This document shows, in pieces, positions 35,701 through 45,235 of a DNA stretch of 64,000 nt; within the stretch, counting starts at the first letter, position 1; the number at the start of each line of letters is the position of its first letter. The DNA comes from Deltaproteobacteria bacterium. Its GTDB lineage: Bacteria > Desulfobacterota > Desulfobacteria > Desulfobacterales > Desulfosarcinaceae. The stretch spans positions 32,146 through 96,145 of the forward strand of contig JAHLLR010000012.1 in the NCBI GenBank assembly GCA_020444075.1. The letters run 5' to 3'. The translations under genes and the position numbers were made by a program. Under the pieces are notes generated by a model, which worked only from the letters and a program-made list of their open reading frames with translations, ran no database searches and was not told the origin of the DNA.

Positions 35701-36342
35701 CTTTTGGGCCTGCCGCTTGAGGCCGGCCATCTGGCGGTCGATTTCGGTGATTATGTCCTTGACCCGCAGCAGGTTCTGGTTGGTGGCGCTCAACTTTCTC
35801 AGGGCTTCGGTCTTGCGCATCTTGTAGCGGGTGACCCCGGCCGCTTCCTCAATGAAGACCCGCCGTTCGTCGGGTCCCGCGTCGGTAATGGCTCCGATGT
35901 TTCCCTGCTGGATGACCGCGTAAGTGCGGGCACCCACGCCGCTGCCCATGAAAATGTTGTGGATGTCTTTGAGCCGGCAGGGCTGCTTGTTGATCAGGAA
36001 GGCGGTTTCTCCGCTGCGGTAGAGGCGCCGGGTCACCATGACCTCGCTGAAATCACGGAACGCTTCGGGCATGCTGCCGTTGTCATTGACCAGGGTCAGG
36101 GAAACCTCGGCCATATTCAACGACGGCTTGCCGCTGGCGCCGGAAAAAATAATGTCTTCCTTGTCCTTGCCCCTGAGCTGTTTGATGCTCTGCTCGCCCA
36201 TGACCCAGCGGAGGGCATCCACGACGTTGCTTTTGCCGCATCCGTTGGGGCCGACCACGGCACAGATGCCCGGGGGGAAGGCGATACTGGCCTTTTCGAA
36301 AAAGGATTTGAATCCGACAATGTCCAGCTTTTTAAGTTTCAT
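32731..36342 (-). CDS. smc: Chromosome segregation protein SMC
   Basis: 1203 residues, full length. The N-terminal ATPase head has Walker A GPNGCGKSNVVDALRW; two long coiled coils (about 170-500 and 680-1010) flank a hinge near 515-660 (GIVGLLADVLDPAPTYETAV), and the C-terminal head has the ABC signature LLSGGEKALSA and Walker B FCLMDEIDAPLDD. SMC dimers extrude DNA loops and compact the nucleoid, usually with ScpA/ScpB, which are not in this window. Upstream, before the PyrB operon end, lies a 375-bp gap with a repeat. Confidence 0.97.
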   Translation of the reverse strand: MKLKKLDIVGFKSFFEKASIAFPPGICAVVGPNGCGKSNVVDALRWVMGEQSIKQLRGKDKEDIIFSGASGKPSLNMAEVSLTLVNDNGSMPEAFRDFSEVMVTRRLYRSGETAFLINKQPCRLKDIHNIFMGSGVGARTYAVIQQGNIGAITDAGPDERRVFIEEAAGVTRYKMRKTEALRKLSATNQNLLRVKDIITEIDRQMAGLKRQAQKAERFKSLKAEARQIDIRLIRVHDTDLGHQMDEAGNLLKSLKDEDIGQSTRLKKIDAAIEAIKLRRFEKDRDIAAQKSRKFDIQRKIDRMEADLAHMKTDRERLIREVAELEAARTELEGKNSSIVLEIDQVQRQHEGLQSQISEMKETIARENNDSSCLRGRIDTLNQALETGKNDLMKMVAEEARVKNTHQNAANNRENLKRRLKRTDEETALAEKTVREAAGRHEAAEADLTRIKNEIRDMEDRIASSKKELDAAIASLSAQVKTAQTMDMERNKARSSLATLKKMEANLDWYKDGVKAVLNAARQETPHPDATRPTGIVGLLADVLDPAPTYETAVEAALGESLQYILVQDQPSGAHAIGYLQQAQAGRCGFIPVGGMRAMDDRPDKRPESDRLLLNHVRIKEGFESVAGALLGHVVVADTLDAARDLHNRNGRVQTVVTRGGDLLSHQGVMIGGSPDKLSGILAKKQEIKSLAARCDRLDKEVEEAHDVQKEMEIRVRGLEKHLQEAIAEKSHAAQDAMEAEKDLYRAGEDLKSARRHLEIVRLEQEQLMGEEMDLDEEIQRHHTLLETIARKVTEAQEQVARASAQMDETASQLEAFNQRIVDLKLKLTSASANLDNCTGTLRRLKDFQADGSRRLEQLSRDISAKSEKLEGTAKRNEITRRDLAAHYDALKELDGRLGADEKAFGDIDAVLKENDAQISRIQNEREGLHQKIRMLEMDLAEKRIKRENLENRCQEYYHCAIAQLKETDDQADETGQQRPEELETTLAAIRQKIITIGDVNLEAIREFEEQKSRYDFLCEQRDDLVKAIDGLHKVIRKINRITQERFLDTFNRINEKLQEVFPRLFEGGTARLELTNPSEPLETGVEFLVHPPGKKLTRMSLLSGGEKALSAISFIFSIFLLRPASFCLMDEIDAPLDDANVMRFNNLMKVIGEKSQIIMITHNKSSMEFADTLFGITMEQKGLSKVVSVNLDRENHSKELTAA

Positions 36343-36717
36343 TGCTGCCTGCTCCTGCCTGCCTGTCCAGCGATATACGCTCGATGAGGGTTAGCAACAG
36401 CTGTTGCACCCGAAGGTGAAATCGTAATGGGTTGCGTTGATTACCGTTGAAATACCGGAAGCGGTCGCCGGAAGGGGCGACGGCTGGTATGGTGATACCA
36501 TCATGGTCGGTGGTTGTAAAGCGGAAAGCACAATCGGGGGGGTGATAGGATAATTTGCAACACTATATGTGGTGTAAACATTCACACGGCAGATCGTGGT
36601 TCAGGCCAAGGCCGCCGCTTTTTCGCAACCGCAGGCGTAGCAGCGCACCATCGAGGACTGCGGAAACGTGAGAACGCTGACCGGGACCGCAAGATGCCAT
36701 TTCTGGATAGACACGGA
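36343..36717. other. 375-bp gap between pyrB and smc
   Basis: It contains the repeat element at 36592-36713. The remainder (36343-36591) has a 64-codon reverse-strand frame, MNVYTTYSVANYPITPP onward, without a ribosome site and with unusual Pro/Thr-rich composition, which I do not call a gene. The smc promoter must lie here, but I cannot assign it. Confidence 0.6.
36592..36713 (-). repeat. Dispersed repeat sharing sequence with 63599-63733
   Basis: Read on the reverse strand it begins GTCTATCCAGAAATGGCATC and contains CGCTGCTACGCCTGCGGTTG. It matches the reverse complement orientation of the copy after mnmA with about 17 mismatches and one indel over 121 bases, by eye. It starts 4 bp after the pyrB stop, in the same orientation to the gene as the other copy is to mnmA. 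Confidence 0.88.
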
Positions 36718-37656
36718 CTAATCTTTTTTTAACAGCAGGTACAGCAGCGCCATGCGGATGTACAGGCCGTTCAAGGCCTGCTGAAAATAGCGCGCCCGGG
36801 GATCGTCGTCCACTTCTTTGGGGATTTCGTCCACCCGGGGCAGCGGATGCATGATGATGGCACCGGGCTTCATGGTCTGGACCCGGTCCAGGGTGAGGAT
36901 GTATTTGCCGGCGGCTGCAAGGTAGTCTTCGGGGTCATGGAACCGCTCCTTCTGGATGCGGGTCATGTAGATGCAGTCCACCTCCGGGGCAACTCTGGCC
37001 AGGTCGGTCTCTTCCCGCCACGGAACGTTGTTTTTATCCAGGTAGGCTTTGATGTCCCCCTCCATTTTGCACACCGGCGGGGACACGAAGATGATCTCCA
37101 CGTTTTCATACTTGGTCAGCAGGTAGGACAGGGACCTTACCGTCCGTCCGTAGCGCAGGTCGCCCACCATGGCGATTTTCAGGCTGCTCATCCCCGAGAA
37201 GGCGTCCACGATGGTATACATGTCCAACAGGGCCTGAGTGGGATGCTGGCCGGCGCCGTCCCCGGCATTGATTACCGGGATGCAGGATATTTCCGAAGCC
37301 CGCGCCGCGCTGCCCGCCTCATTGTGGCGCATGACGATCACGTCGGCGTAGCCGTTCATAATGCGGGTGGAATCGGAGAGGCTTTCCCCCTTGGCCGCGC
37401 TGGAAAACTCCCGGGCATTTTCCGTGGTGATCACCGATCCGCCTAAACGCAGCATGGCGCTTTCAAAGGAAAAACGGGTACGGGTGGAGGGTTCGTAAAA
37501 CAGGGAGGCCATGATCCTGCCTTCCAGGGCCTTGGCAAAGCGGCGCTGACCATAAAGGTCCGCCTTCATCTGGTCCGCGGTCTGGAAAACCACTTCCAGC
37601 AGGTCCCGGTCGAACTGCTGGGACTCAATCACGTGCGCCAACGGAAAAGCAGCCAT
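36718..37656 (-). CDS. pyrB: Aspartate carbamoyltransferase catalytic chain
   Basis: 312 residues, close to E. coli PyrB (311) in length and motif pattern. The carbamoyl-phosphate loop is FYEPSTRTRFSFES, followed by the AAKGESLSD loop (Lys), HPTQALLDMYTI, GDLRYGRTVRSL and HPLPRVDEIP. It makes carbamoyl-aspartate for pyrimidines. No regulatory chain pyrI is next to it. It is the last gene of a leftward operon with carbamate kinase and ornithine carbamoyltransferase, which share its substrate carbamoyl phosphate. AGGAGG lies 8 bases before the ATG. Confidence 0.95.
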   Translation of the reverse strand: MAAFPLAHVIESQQFDRDLLEVVFQTADQMKADLYGQRRFAKALEGRIMASLFYEPSTRTRFSFESAMLRLGGSVITTENAREFSSAAKGESLSDSTRIMNGYADVIVMRHNEAGSAARASEISCIPVINAGDGAGQHPTQALLDMYTIVDAFSGMSSLKIAMVGDLRYGRTVRSLSYLLTKYENVEIIFVSPPVCKMEGDIKAYLDKNNVPWREETDLARVAPEVDCIYMTRIQKERFHDPEDYLAAAGKYILTLDRVQTMKPGAIIMHPLPRVDEIPKEVDDDPRARYFQQALNGLYIRMALLYLLLKKD

Positions 37657-37702
37657 GGGGGCGTCCTCCTCGATATCTTAGATGTTATTTGACATTCGTT
37701 AC

Positions 37703-38643
37703 TCAATCACTGACGAATTCGGTGCCGGCCGATCCTGCCACCGCATCGGCGATACGGTCAATCCGGGTAATCACCGCCCGCTTGCCTCCGCTGCCGACGA
37801 ACTGCATGGCCGCTTCCACCTTGGGCAGCATGGCGCCGGAGGAGAAATGGCCGTCGATGATATGTCTGGCCGATTCCTCGAGGCTGACACGGGTCAGATA
37901 GCGCTCGTCGGGCTTGCCGAAATTAAGGGCCACGCCGTCCACATCCGTGGCCATGATGAACAGATCCACGCCCACCTCTTCGGCCAGGCGGGCGCTGGCC
38001 AGGTCCTTGTCGATGACGGCATCCACGCCGTCGAAGGTTCTTCCGGCGCGCACCACCGGAATACCGCCGCCGCCGCAGCAGATGACGATGAAACCCGTAT
38101 CGATCAGGGTCTTGATCTCCCGTTTCTCAACGATGGTCACCGGCTTGGGGGAAACCACCACGCGCCGATAACCTTGGGGCGTTTTCACTGTGGGGTAGGG
38201 CAGGGTCGAGGCCTTTTCCCTGGTAAACACCGGTCCCACCGGTTTGGATGGCGATTGGAAGGCCTTATCGGTCTTGTCCACCACCACATAGCTGATCAGG
38301 CTGACCAGCGGCTGACTGTTGACGCCAAGGGCCATGAGGGCTTCGTCCAGGGTCGATTCGATCATGTAGCCGATCTGTCCCTGGGTCTGGGCCACGAGAA
38401 TCTCCAGCGGCAGCCGGGGAACCGTGTCGCAGCACTCCTGCTGAAGCAGCAGGTTGCCCACCTGGGGGCCGTTGCCGTGGGTGATGATGACCCGGAAATC
38501 CCTCGACAACCGGGCGATCTGGGTCATTGGAATTTTCAGGTTGTCGAACTGCTCCTCCACGGTGCCGATCTGGCCCTTCTGGATCAGGGCGTTGCCGCCC
38601 AGGGCGACCAGCAGCACGGGCTTCCGATTGGCTTTCTTCTTCA

Positions 38644-38644
<1 letters not shown>
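37703..38644 (-). CDS. arcC: Carbamate kinase
   Basis: 313 residues, typical length. Features are VALGGNALIQKGQ at the N-terminus, THGNGPQVGNLLLQ, the conserved VVSPKPVTIVE stretch, and CCGGGGIPVV. It interconverts carbamoyl phosphate plus ADP with ATP, CO2 and ammonia; in fermentation it yields ATP. The ATG overlaps the stop of the ornithine carbamoyltransferase gene by one base (TGATG), so translation is coupled. pyrB follows after 46 bp. Confidence 0.95.
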
Positions 38645-39597
<953 letters not shown>

Positions 39598-39632
39598 TCA
39601 AAAAAATTCGTAAGGCTCGGTTTCGGCTTGGA

Positions 39633-40832
39633 TCAGGCAGTCATCACCGCAGCGATCTGTTCCAGCGCCCAGTCCACTTCGTCCTTTTTAATGACCAGGG
39701 GCGGGGCGAAGCGGATCGTATCTACATGGGTTTCCTTGCACAGCATGCCTTTTTCGGCCAGCTTGTAGCAGAACGGGCGGGCGCCGCCGGCTTCGGGAAA
39801 CAGCTCCATGGCGATCATCAGGCCGCGGCCGCGCACCTCTTTGATGTGCGGGCTCTGGATATTTTTGAGGCCGGCAAGGAAATAGTCGCCCATTTCGCTG
39901 GCGTTTTCAATCATCTTCTCTTCCTTGAGCACCCGGATGGCGGTGCGGGCGATGGCGCAGGCCAGCGGGTTGCCGCCGAAGGTGGAGCCGTGTTCGCCGG
40001 GCTGCAGCACATCCATGACCTCCTTGTTGGACAGGACGGCGGATATCGGATAAAATCCGCCGGACAGCGCTTTCCCCACCAGGGTGAGATCCGCCTCGAT
40101 GCCTTCGTGCTCTTCAGCCAGGAGCCTTCCGGTGCGTCCCAGACCGGTCTGGATTTCGTCGAGGATCAGCACGACATTGTGGCGGTCGCAGATCTCGCGG
40201 GCGGCCTTGAGGTAGCCGGCCTTTGGTATGATGACGCCGGCTTCACCCTGGATAGGCTCCACCAGAAAACCGGCGGTGTTGGGGGTGATGGCCGCTTCCA
40301 GGGCATCGGCATCGCCGAAGGGGATGATCTTGAAACCCGGTGTAAAGGGGCCGAATCCGCTGCGGGCCGTGGGATCGGTGGAAAAACCCACGATAGTGAT
40401 GGTGCGGCCGTGAAAGTTGTTGGCGCAGACGATGATCTCCGCCTTGTCCTCGGGGATGCCCTTGATCTGGTAGCTCCATTTCCTCACCGCCTTGATGACG
40501 GTTTCGACGGCCTCGGCGCCGCTGTTCATGGGCAGCACCTTGTGGGAGCGGGTCAGTTCACAGATTTCCTTGTAAAAATGCCCCAACTGGTCGTTGCGAA
40601 ATGCCCGGGAGGTGAGGGTCAGTTTCTGGGCCTGGGCCATCATGGTTTTCATGATGGCCGGGTGACAGTGGCCCTGGTTGACTGCACTGTAGGCCGCCAG
40701 ACAGTCCAGGTAGCGTTTGCCGTCCACATCCCAGACCCAGACACCTTCACCTTTTGTCAGGACGACATCCAATGGTTTGTAGTTGTGGGCGCCATATTCG
40801 TTCTCGAGATCAAGATATTCCTGGGTGTTCAT
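39633..40832 (-). CDS. rocD: Ornithine-oxo-acid aminotransferase
   Basis: 399 residues, class III PLP aminotransferase. The N-terminus [13 protein letters not shown] and [14 protein letters not shown] match ornithine aminotransferase rather than acetylornithine aminotransferase. PLP contacts are [24 protein letters not shown] (Asp) and Schiff-base Lys in [11 protein letters not shown]. It converts ornithine plus 2-oxoglutarate to glutamate semialdehyde and glutamate. The ATG at 40832 follows AAGGAGGAAACCC and overlaps the stop of the regulator gene (ATGA). Confidence 0.93.
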   Translation of the reverse strand: MNTQEYLDLENEYGAHNYKPLDVVLTKGEGVWVWDVDGKRYLDCLAAYSAVNQGHCHPAIMKTMMAQAQKLTLTSRAFRNDQLGHFYKEICELTRSHKVLPMNSGAEAVETVIKAVRKWSYQIKGIPEDKAEIIVCANNFHGRTITIVGFSTDPTARSGFGPFTPGFKIIPFGDADALEAAITPNTAGFLVEPIQGEAGVIIPKAGYLKAAREICDRHNVVLILDEIQTGLGRTGRLLAEEHEGIEADLTLVGKALSGGFYPISAVLSNKEVMDVLQPGEHGSTFGGNPLACAIARTAIRVLKEEKMIENASEMGDYFLAGLKNIQSPHIKEVRGRGLMIAMELFPEAGGARPFCYKLAEKGMLCKETHVDTIRFAPPLVIKKDEVDWALEQIAAVMTA

Positions 40833-41578
40833 GGGTTTCCTCCTTTTTCGCCCGAGACGCTGTCGGACGGTTGCTGACTGTTCATATACCGGTTGAATCG
40901 ACGCACGTGGCTTTGCATGAGCGAGCGAACGGCAGTGGCCTGCTGTTTTTCCAATGCACGGACAATGTCGCACAGGTCCTGGTAATTTTCCTCCATGAAC
41001 TGCCGGCCTTTGAGGGGATGGGCTTCATAGTACTGCTGGATGTTGTCGTGGACCATGCGCAGGACGAACTCGTATACCCGGTTGCCGGCGGCTTTGGCGA
41101 TGGCCACGTGGATGCGGTTGTCCACCTGGCAAAACGGCTCCCATGCCTCGATCCCCTCTTCCATATGCTTTTTAGCCTGCCGAAGCAGTCCTTTAAGCTG
41201 GAGGATATCCGCCGGGGTGGCCCGCTGGGCGGCGATGGCGGCGACATTGCCCTCGACCCCTTCCCGGAATTCGGAAAGCTCTGCCAGAGTGATTTTACGG
41301 TGACGCACCAGCAGCCCCAGGCTTTCCGCCACGGGTGCCATGCCCGGCAGTTTGACCATTGCCCCGCCGCGCACGCCGCGCTTGATGTCCAGAAGCCCCT
41401 TTTGCTCCAATACACGCAAGGCTTCGCGAAGGGGTCCCCGACTGGTCTGGAACATATCGACAAGATCCCGTTGAGCGGGCAGCTTGTCGCCGGCTTTGAG
41501 GCGGCCATCGAGAATGGCTCCTTCAATCTGCGCGACCAAATCTTCGAAAATCCGCTGCTGGCTTGTTTTTTTAAACAT
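40829..41578 (-). CDS. FadR-type GntR-family transcription regulator
   Basis: 249 residues: an N-terminal winged helix ([38 protein letters not shown]) and an all-helical C-terminal FCD ligand-binding domain (about 95-230), which in this family binds small carboxylates or amino acids, often through a metal. It is the first gene of the rocD-argF-arcC-pyrB operon and overlaps rocD, so it probably controls the operon in response to an intermediate such as ornithine; that is inference. C-terminal residues are basic and polar. Confidence 0.9.
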   Translation of the reverse strand: MFKKTSQQRIFEDLVAQIEGAILDGRLKAGDKLPAQRDLVDMFQTSRGPLREALRVLEQKGLLDIKRGVRGGAMVKLPGMAPVAESLGLLVRHRKITLAELSEFREGVEGNVAAIAAQRATPADILQLKGLLRQAKKHMEEGIEAWEPFCQVDNRIHVAIAKAAGNRVYEFVLRMVHDNIQQYYEAHPLKGRQFMEENYQDLCDIVRALEKQQATAVRSLMQSHVRRFNRYMNSQQPSDSVSGEKGGNP

Positions 41579-41638
41579 GGTTGCCTTAACCCGGATCAGT
41601 TTGCCGTTTCATGATGAATCCGTCAGAGGGGTACTGAA

Positions 41639-41672
41639 TGTCAATGGGTAGCCCATTAGTCCAATAGGGGTT
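41639..41672 (-). promoter_or_regulatory. Candidate operator/promoter of the FadR-type operon
   Basis: A reverse-strand -35 box TTGACA (41639-41644) touches a palindrome ATGGG-TAG-CCCAT (41644-41656), followed by CCATTAGTCCAATAGG (41653-41668), a looser dyad. The position, 61-94 bp before the regulator start, suits autoregulation. A matching -10 box is weak. Confidence 0.4.
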
Positions 41673-41752
41673 GAAAGTCAATCGAATTTGTTGTTCCGAC
41701 GGTTGGTTTCATGAGCGCATGATCGAACGGCATGACGGCAAAGAAGAGAATG

Positions 41753-42244
41753 TCACTTCCTTGGCGATATGAGTTCCAACAGTTCCTGGGACGTGTCCCG
41801 AAGGTGCAGGCTCAGCAGTCGGGCGATTGATCGCAGGATTTTAACACCAATTTCCGGGTGTTCATCACAGATCTGATCAAAGCGTCGGCGTGGCAGGGTG
41901 AGCAGGGTGACATCGGTGCGTGATTTGACTGTGGCGGTGCGGGAAAAGTTGCCGATCACGGCCATTTCCCCCAGGGAACCGCCCGGGGCTTTAACGGCAA
42001 TTTGCTTTTCAAGCTTGCCGTCATACAGTTTCAATACATCCAGCGTGCCGTCAACCACGAAGCACACTTCATCGCCCGGGTCGCCTTCGCTAAAGACGAT
42101 ATCTCCGGCTTCAAACCGCGATACGTGCATGTGGTCGCTGATCGTATTCAGTTCAGCGGGATCCAAGTCAGCGAAAATGGCTATGCCGGACAGGCAGTTG
42201 ATGATGGCTTCTTTAAGCACATTTTTAGAACTGGTTGCTTTCAC
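41753..42244 (-). CDS. Cyclic-nucleotide-binding-domain protein
   Basis: 163 residues made almost wholly of one CRP-type cNMP-binding beta barrel (IFADLDPAELNTISDHMHV, FEAGDIVFSEGDPGDEVCFV, phosphate-binding-cassette-like GGSLGEMAVIGNFSRTATV) and a C-terminal helix. It has no helix-turn-helix, so it is not a CRP transcription factor; members often act as sensor subunits for other proteins. It is divergent from the aminotransferase gene and leftward ahead of the FadR operon, from which it is separated by 174 bp. Confidence 0.88.
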   Translation of the reverse strand: MKATSSKNVLKEAIINCLSGIAIFADLDPAELNTISDHMHVSRFEAGDIVFSEGDPGDEVCFVVDGTLDVLKLYDGKLEKQIAVKAPGGSLGEMAVIGNFSRTATVKSRTDVTLLTLPRRRFDQICDEHPEIGVKILRSIARLLSLHLRDTSQELLELISPRK

Positions 42245-42476
42245 TTCCCGTATGTCCTCAGCGTAAAAGAATGTCTGTTTGAATGGGCTGCGGAAGATGC
42301 CACATCCTAACCGGTAATCACCTGATTGGTTATCCTAAGATACCCTGCCATGTCAAATGCCAATGCGGGTAAAAAGGAAATGAAAGTAAACAAACGTTTT
42401 GGATGGTGATACGGAACTTGTATTTTTGTGGAGGGTTTAATATATCAGATATCAAACCATTAAAAAGGAGTTTTGA

Positions 42477-43880
42477 ATGGACGCTTCATTGTCGCATGTT
42501 TTGGATTTCGACGTGGATGAGATGGTCGGGGGCGACAGGGACCACCTGTGGCATCACATCAAACCCCACAAATGTTTTCAAAACCAGGAGCAGATGATTA
42601 TTGTTTCGGGCAAAGGATTGACGGTTACGGATATTCGGGGGCGTGACTATTTAGATGCCACTTCCGGCGGGGTGTGGTGCGTCAATGTGGGTTACGGCCG
42701 TGACAGCATTGCCGATGCCGTGGCCGCCCAGATGAAGAAGATGGCCTACTTTGCCGGCAGTGTCGGTACGATTCCGTCCATCAAGCTTTCCGGCAAGTTA
42801 ATGGAACTGTTGCCGACAATGGGCAAAGTCTATTACTCCAACAGCGGGTCCGAGGCTAACGAAAAAAGCTATAAGATCATCCGCCAGGCCGCCACCATTG
42901 ACCCCTCCCGGAAAGGCAAGTACAAAATTTTATACCGGGACCGGGATTACCACGGCACTACCATAGCCGTACTGGCTTCCTCGGGACAGGCCGAGCGCAA
43001 AAAGGACTTCGGCCCCTTTCCCGAGGGCTTCGTGCAGATTCCCCACTGCCTGTGTTACCGCTGTCCTTTCGGCAGCACCTATCCGGATTGCGACATCCGG
43101 TGCGCCAGAGACGTAGAAAAGATTATCTTGAAGGAAGGGCCGGAGAGCGTGGGCGGGTTGATCGTGGAACCGATTACCGCCGGCGGCGGCATCATTATTC
43201 CGGTGGATGAGTATTTCCCCATTCTCCAGGAAATATGCCGAAAATACGGTGTCTATTTGGTCATCGACGAGGTGGTGGCCGGGTTTGGACGAACCGGAAA
43301 ATTTTTCGGTCACCAGCATTTTGACGTGGACCCGGACATGATTACCCTGGCCAAAGGCATGGCCAGCGCCTATGAACCCATTTCCGCCACGGTGGTCAAA
43401 CAGCATGTCTACGATCTGTTTCTGAACGATCCGGCCGATCCGGACAAACGGATGCATTTTTTCAGGGATATCTCAACCTACGGCGGCTGCGCGGGTGTCA
43501 TGGCGGCCTCGCTGGAGAACATCCGCATCATGGAAGCTGAAAACCTGGTGGAAAACAGCCGGGTGATGGGCGACTACCTGCTCGGCCGACTCCGGGAACT
43601 GCTGGACCACCCCGCGGTCGGCGACGTGCGCGGCAAGGGCCTTTTCTGCGGCGTGGAACTGGTGGCCGATAAAACGGGCAAACAGCCGCCCAGCGAGGCG
43701 CAGGTCGGTGCCGTGGTGGATGCCGTCAAGGCCGAGGGTGTGCTGCTCGGGCGAACCAACAGCAGCCTGCCCGGACTCAACACCACCTTGTACTATGCCC
43801 CGGCCCTGGTGATCACCAGAGATGAGGCGGATCGGATGGTGGACGCAACCCAAAAGGGTATCGAAAAGGTGTTCGGATGA
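42477..43880 (+). CDS. Class III aminotransferase, taurine:pyruvate-aminotransferase-like
   Basis: 467 residues, PLP-dependent. Motifs are LDATSGGVWCVNVGYGR, YSNSGSEANEKSYKI, VIDEVVAGFGRTG and Schiff-base Lys in TLAKGMASAYEP. The HLWHHIKPHK start and SGGVWCVNVGYG segment resemble Tpa, which passes the amino group of taurine to pyruvate and so feeds sulfoacetaldehyde to sulfite-forming pathways, an electron-acceptor source in some Desulfobacterota. This assignment is from memory of the family. No sulfoacetaldehyde enzyme is adjacent. AAGGAG is 7 bases upstream of the ATG. Confidence 0.72.
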   Translation: MDASLSHVLDFDVDEMVGGDRDHLWHHIKPHKCFQNQEQMIIVSGKGLTVTDIRGRDYLDATSGGVWCVNVGYGRDSIADAVAAQMKKMAYFAGSVGTIPSIKLSGKLMELLPTMGKVYYSNSGSEANEKSYKIIRQAATIDPSRKGKYKILYRDRDYHGTTIAVLASSGQAERKKDFGPFPEGFVQIPHCLCYRCPFGSTYPDCDIRCARDVEKIILKEGPESVGGLIVEPITAGGGIIIPVDEYFPILQEICRKYGVYLVIDEVVAGFGRTGKFFGHQHFDVDPDMITLAKGMASAYEPISATVVKQHVYDLFLNDPADPDKRMHFFRDISTYGGCAGVMAASLENIRIMEAENLVENSRVMGDYLLGRLRELLDHPAVGDVRGKGLFCGVELVADKTGKQPPSEAQVGAVVDAVKAEGVLLGRTNSSLPGLNTTLYYAPALVITRDEADRMVDATQKGIEKVFG

Positions 43881-43988
43881 GAAAAGCGGTTGCTTCCGGT
43901 TCACATCGCCGGACAGCAACCCGGAGCGGTGATAGAGGGGAAAGATCCATACGCCCACATTGGTCAACCCCATTCGGCGGGATAGTTA

Positions 43989-45152
43989 TTGAAAATGCCC
44001 GGCTTAATGTTTTCGGTAAAGCGCACTTACTGCAGGCGATGCATTCTTCTTATCGCGATACTGGTAGTTGGTGGCATCCTGTCCTGTCAACGGCTAATCG
44101 GAAAGGAAACTCCTACCGTATATCTCAAGGCCCGGCCATGGCCGGCCGCCGATCGTCTCTTTCACCAGGACCCCCGCTGGCTGGGGGCTGACGACGCCCA
44201 CAGCGTGGATCTTGGAAAAGGCAGGGTGCTCTGGCTGTTTGGCGACACCTTCATTGAGGCCACCGGCAGCGGAGATCGTGCCCGGTCAGATATGATCCGC
44301 AACAGTATCGGTATCCAGGCCGGCAGCGATCCATCGTCAGCCATTATGACCTTTTTCTGGAACCAGACAGGAACCCACCCACCGGCATCCTTTTTTCCCG
44401 AATCCGGACAAACATGGTTTTGGCCCGGCGACGGCATTCGCATCGGCCGTCAATTGCTGATATTTCTCACGGTCATCGAACCTTTTGCAAACGATCTGGG
44501 GTTTGTCATGGCCGGCTGGCGGGCGGTGGTGGTGGACAATCCCGATTTACCTCCCGGAGACTGGCAGGCCGTTGACGTGCTGAAAACGAGAGGCAAATTT
44601 TCTCTGGTCTTGGGCACCGGCGGCCTGTTGCGCCATGCGGGCTGCATTTATGCATATGGCACCAACCCCCGCGGTAATCAGACCTATCTGGCCCGGTGGC
44701 GTGAGGAACAGGCGGGGGAAGGGGATCTGAGTGATCCGGAATGGTGGTGTGGTGCGGGCCTGGGATGGAAGCGGGAATCGCTGATGGATGGTGAACCGGC
44801 GGTGCTGTTCGCCGATGCCCAGGCTGAGTTCGGTGTTCATTTCGAACCCCGGATCAACCGGTTTGTTCAGATTCAAACCACCGGTTTTGGTGCCGGCAGC
44901 CTGGGATGGCGGATCGCCCCACGGCCCGAAGGACCATGGGGGCCATTGACCGATTTCTATTGTCCGAAAGAAGCGTCGATTCCCGGTATTTTGATTTATG
45001 CCGCCAAATCACACCCTTTTCTGACCGGGGCCGATCTGGTGATCACATACGCCACCAACCATGCAGATCCAGAACGCCTGAACGACTATCCAGGGTTATA
45101 CTATCCTCGCATGCTGCAATGCTGGTTCGAATCCGCCGGTGGTGCTGAATGA
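43989..45152 (+). CDS. DUF4185-like secreted lipoprotein
   Basis: 387 residues. A basic N-terminus and hydrophobic stretch end at a lipobox GGILSC, predicting a lipid-anchored envelope protein. The body, with FHQDPRWLGADDAHS, LWLFGDTFI and repeated aromatic-rich strands, resembles DUF4185, beta-propeller proteins related to glycosidase folds. Substrate unknown. The start is uncertain: TTG at 43989, ATG at 43995 or ATG at 44007. It follows the aminotransferase by 108 bp and ends 83 bp before a convergent binding-protein gene. Confidence 0.75.
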   Translation: MKMPGLMFSVKRTYCRRCILLIAILVVGGILSCQRLIGKETPTVYLKARPWPAADRLFHQDPRWLGADDAHSVDLGKGRVLWLFGDTFIEATGSGDRARSDMIRNSIGIQAGSDPSSAIMTFFWNQTGTHPPASFFPESGQTWFWPGDGIRIGRQLLIFLTVIEPFANDLGFVMAGWRAVVVDNPDLPPGDWQAVDVLKTRGKFSLVLGTGGLLRHAGCIYAYGTNPRGNQTYLARWREEQAGEGDLSDPEWWCGAGLGWKRESLMDGEPAVLFADAQAEFGVHFEPRINRFVQIQTTGFGAGSLGWRIAPRPEGPWGPLTDFYCPKEASIPGILIYAAKSHPFLTGADLVITYATNHADPERLNDYPGLYYPRMLQCWFESAGGAE

Positions 45153-45205
45153 ACTTAAAATGAACGATCCGCAACCTTGATCCGCGACTCCTCGCCCAGG
45201 ATGAG

Positions 45206-45233
45206 GACCGGCTGCGGCAAGCTTGTGCCGGTC
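45206..45233. terminator. Hairpin between convergent genes
   Basis: GACCGGC (45206-45212), 14-base loop, GCCGGTC (45227-45233). No T tract follows on either strand, so terminator function is only possible. Confidence 0.35.
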
Positions 45234-45235
45234 AC

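Noticed and set aside
36391..36585. 64-codon reverse-strand frame ending CNSCC
   Set aside because: No ribosome site, low-complexity Pro/Thr/Ser composition, and it ends close to a repeat element; not enough to call a gene.
36592..36713. Possible tRNA or structured RNA gene
   Set aside because: No tRNA arms or CCA; the homologous copy at 63599-63733 shows it is a dispersed repeat.
42400..42440. Sigma54 promoter before the class III aminotransferase
   Set aside because: TGG and TTG are present, but the spacing is three bases too long for the -24/-12 pattern.
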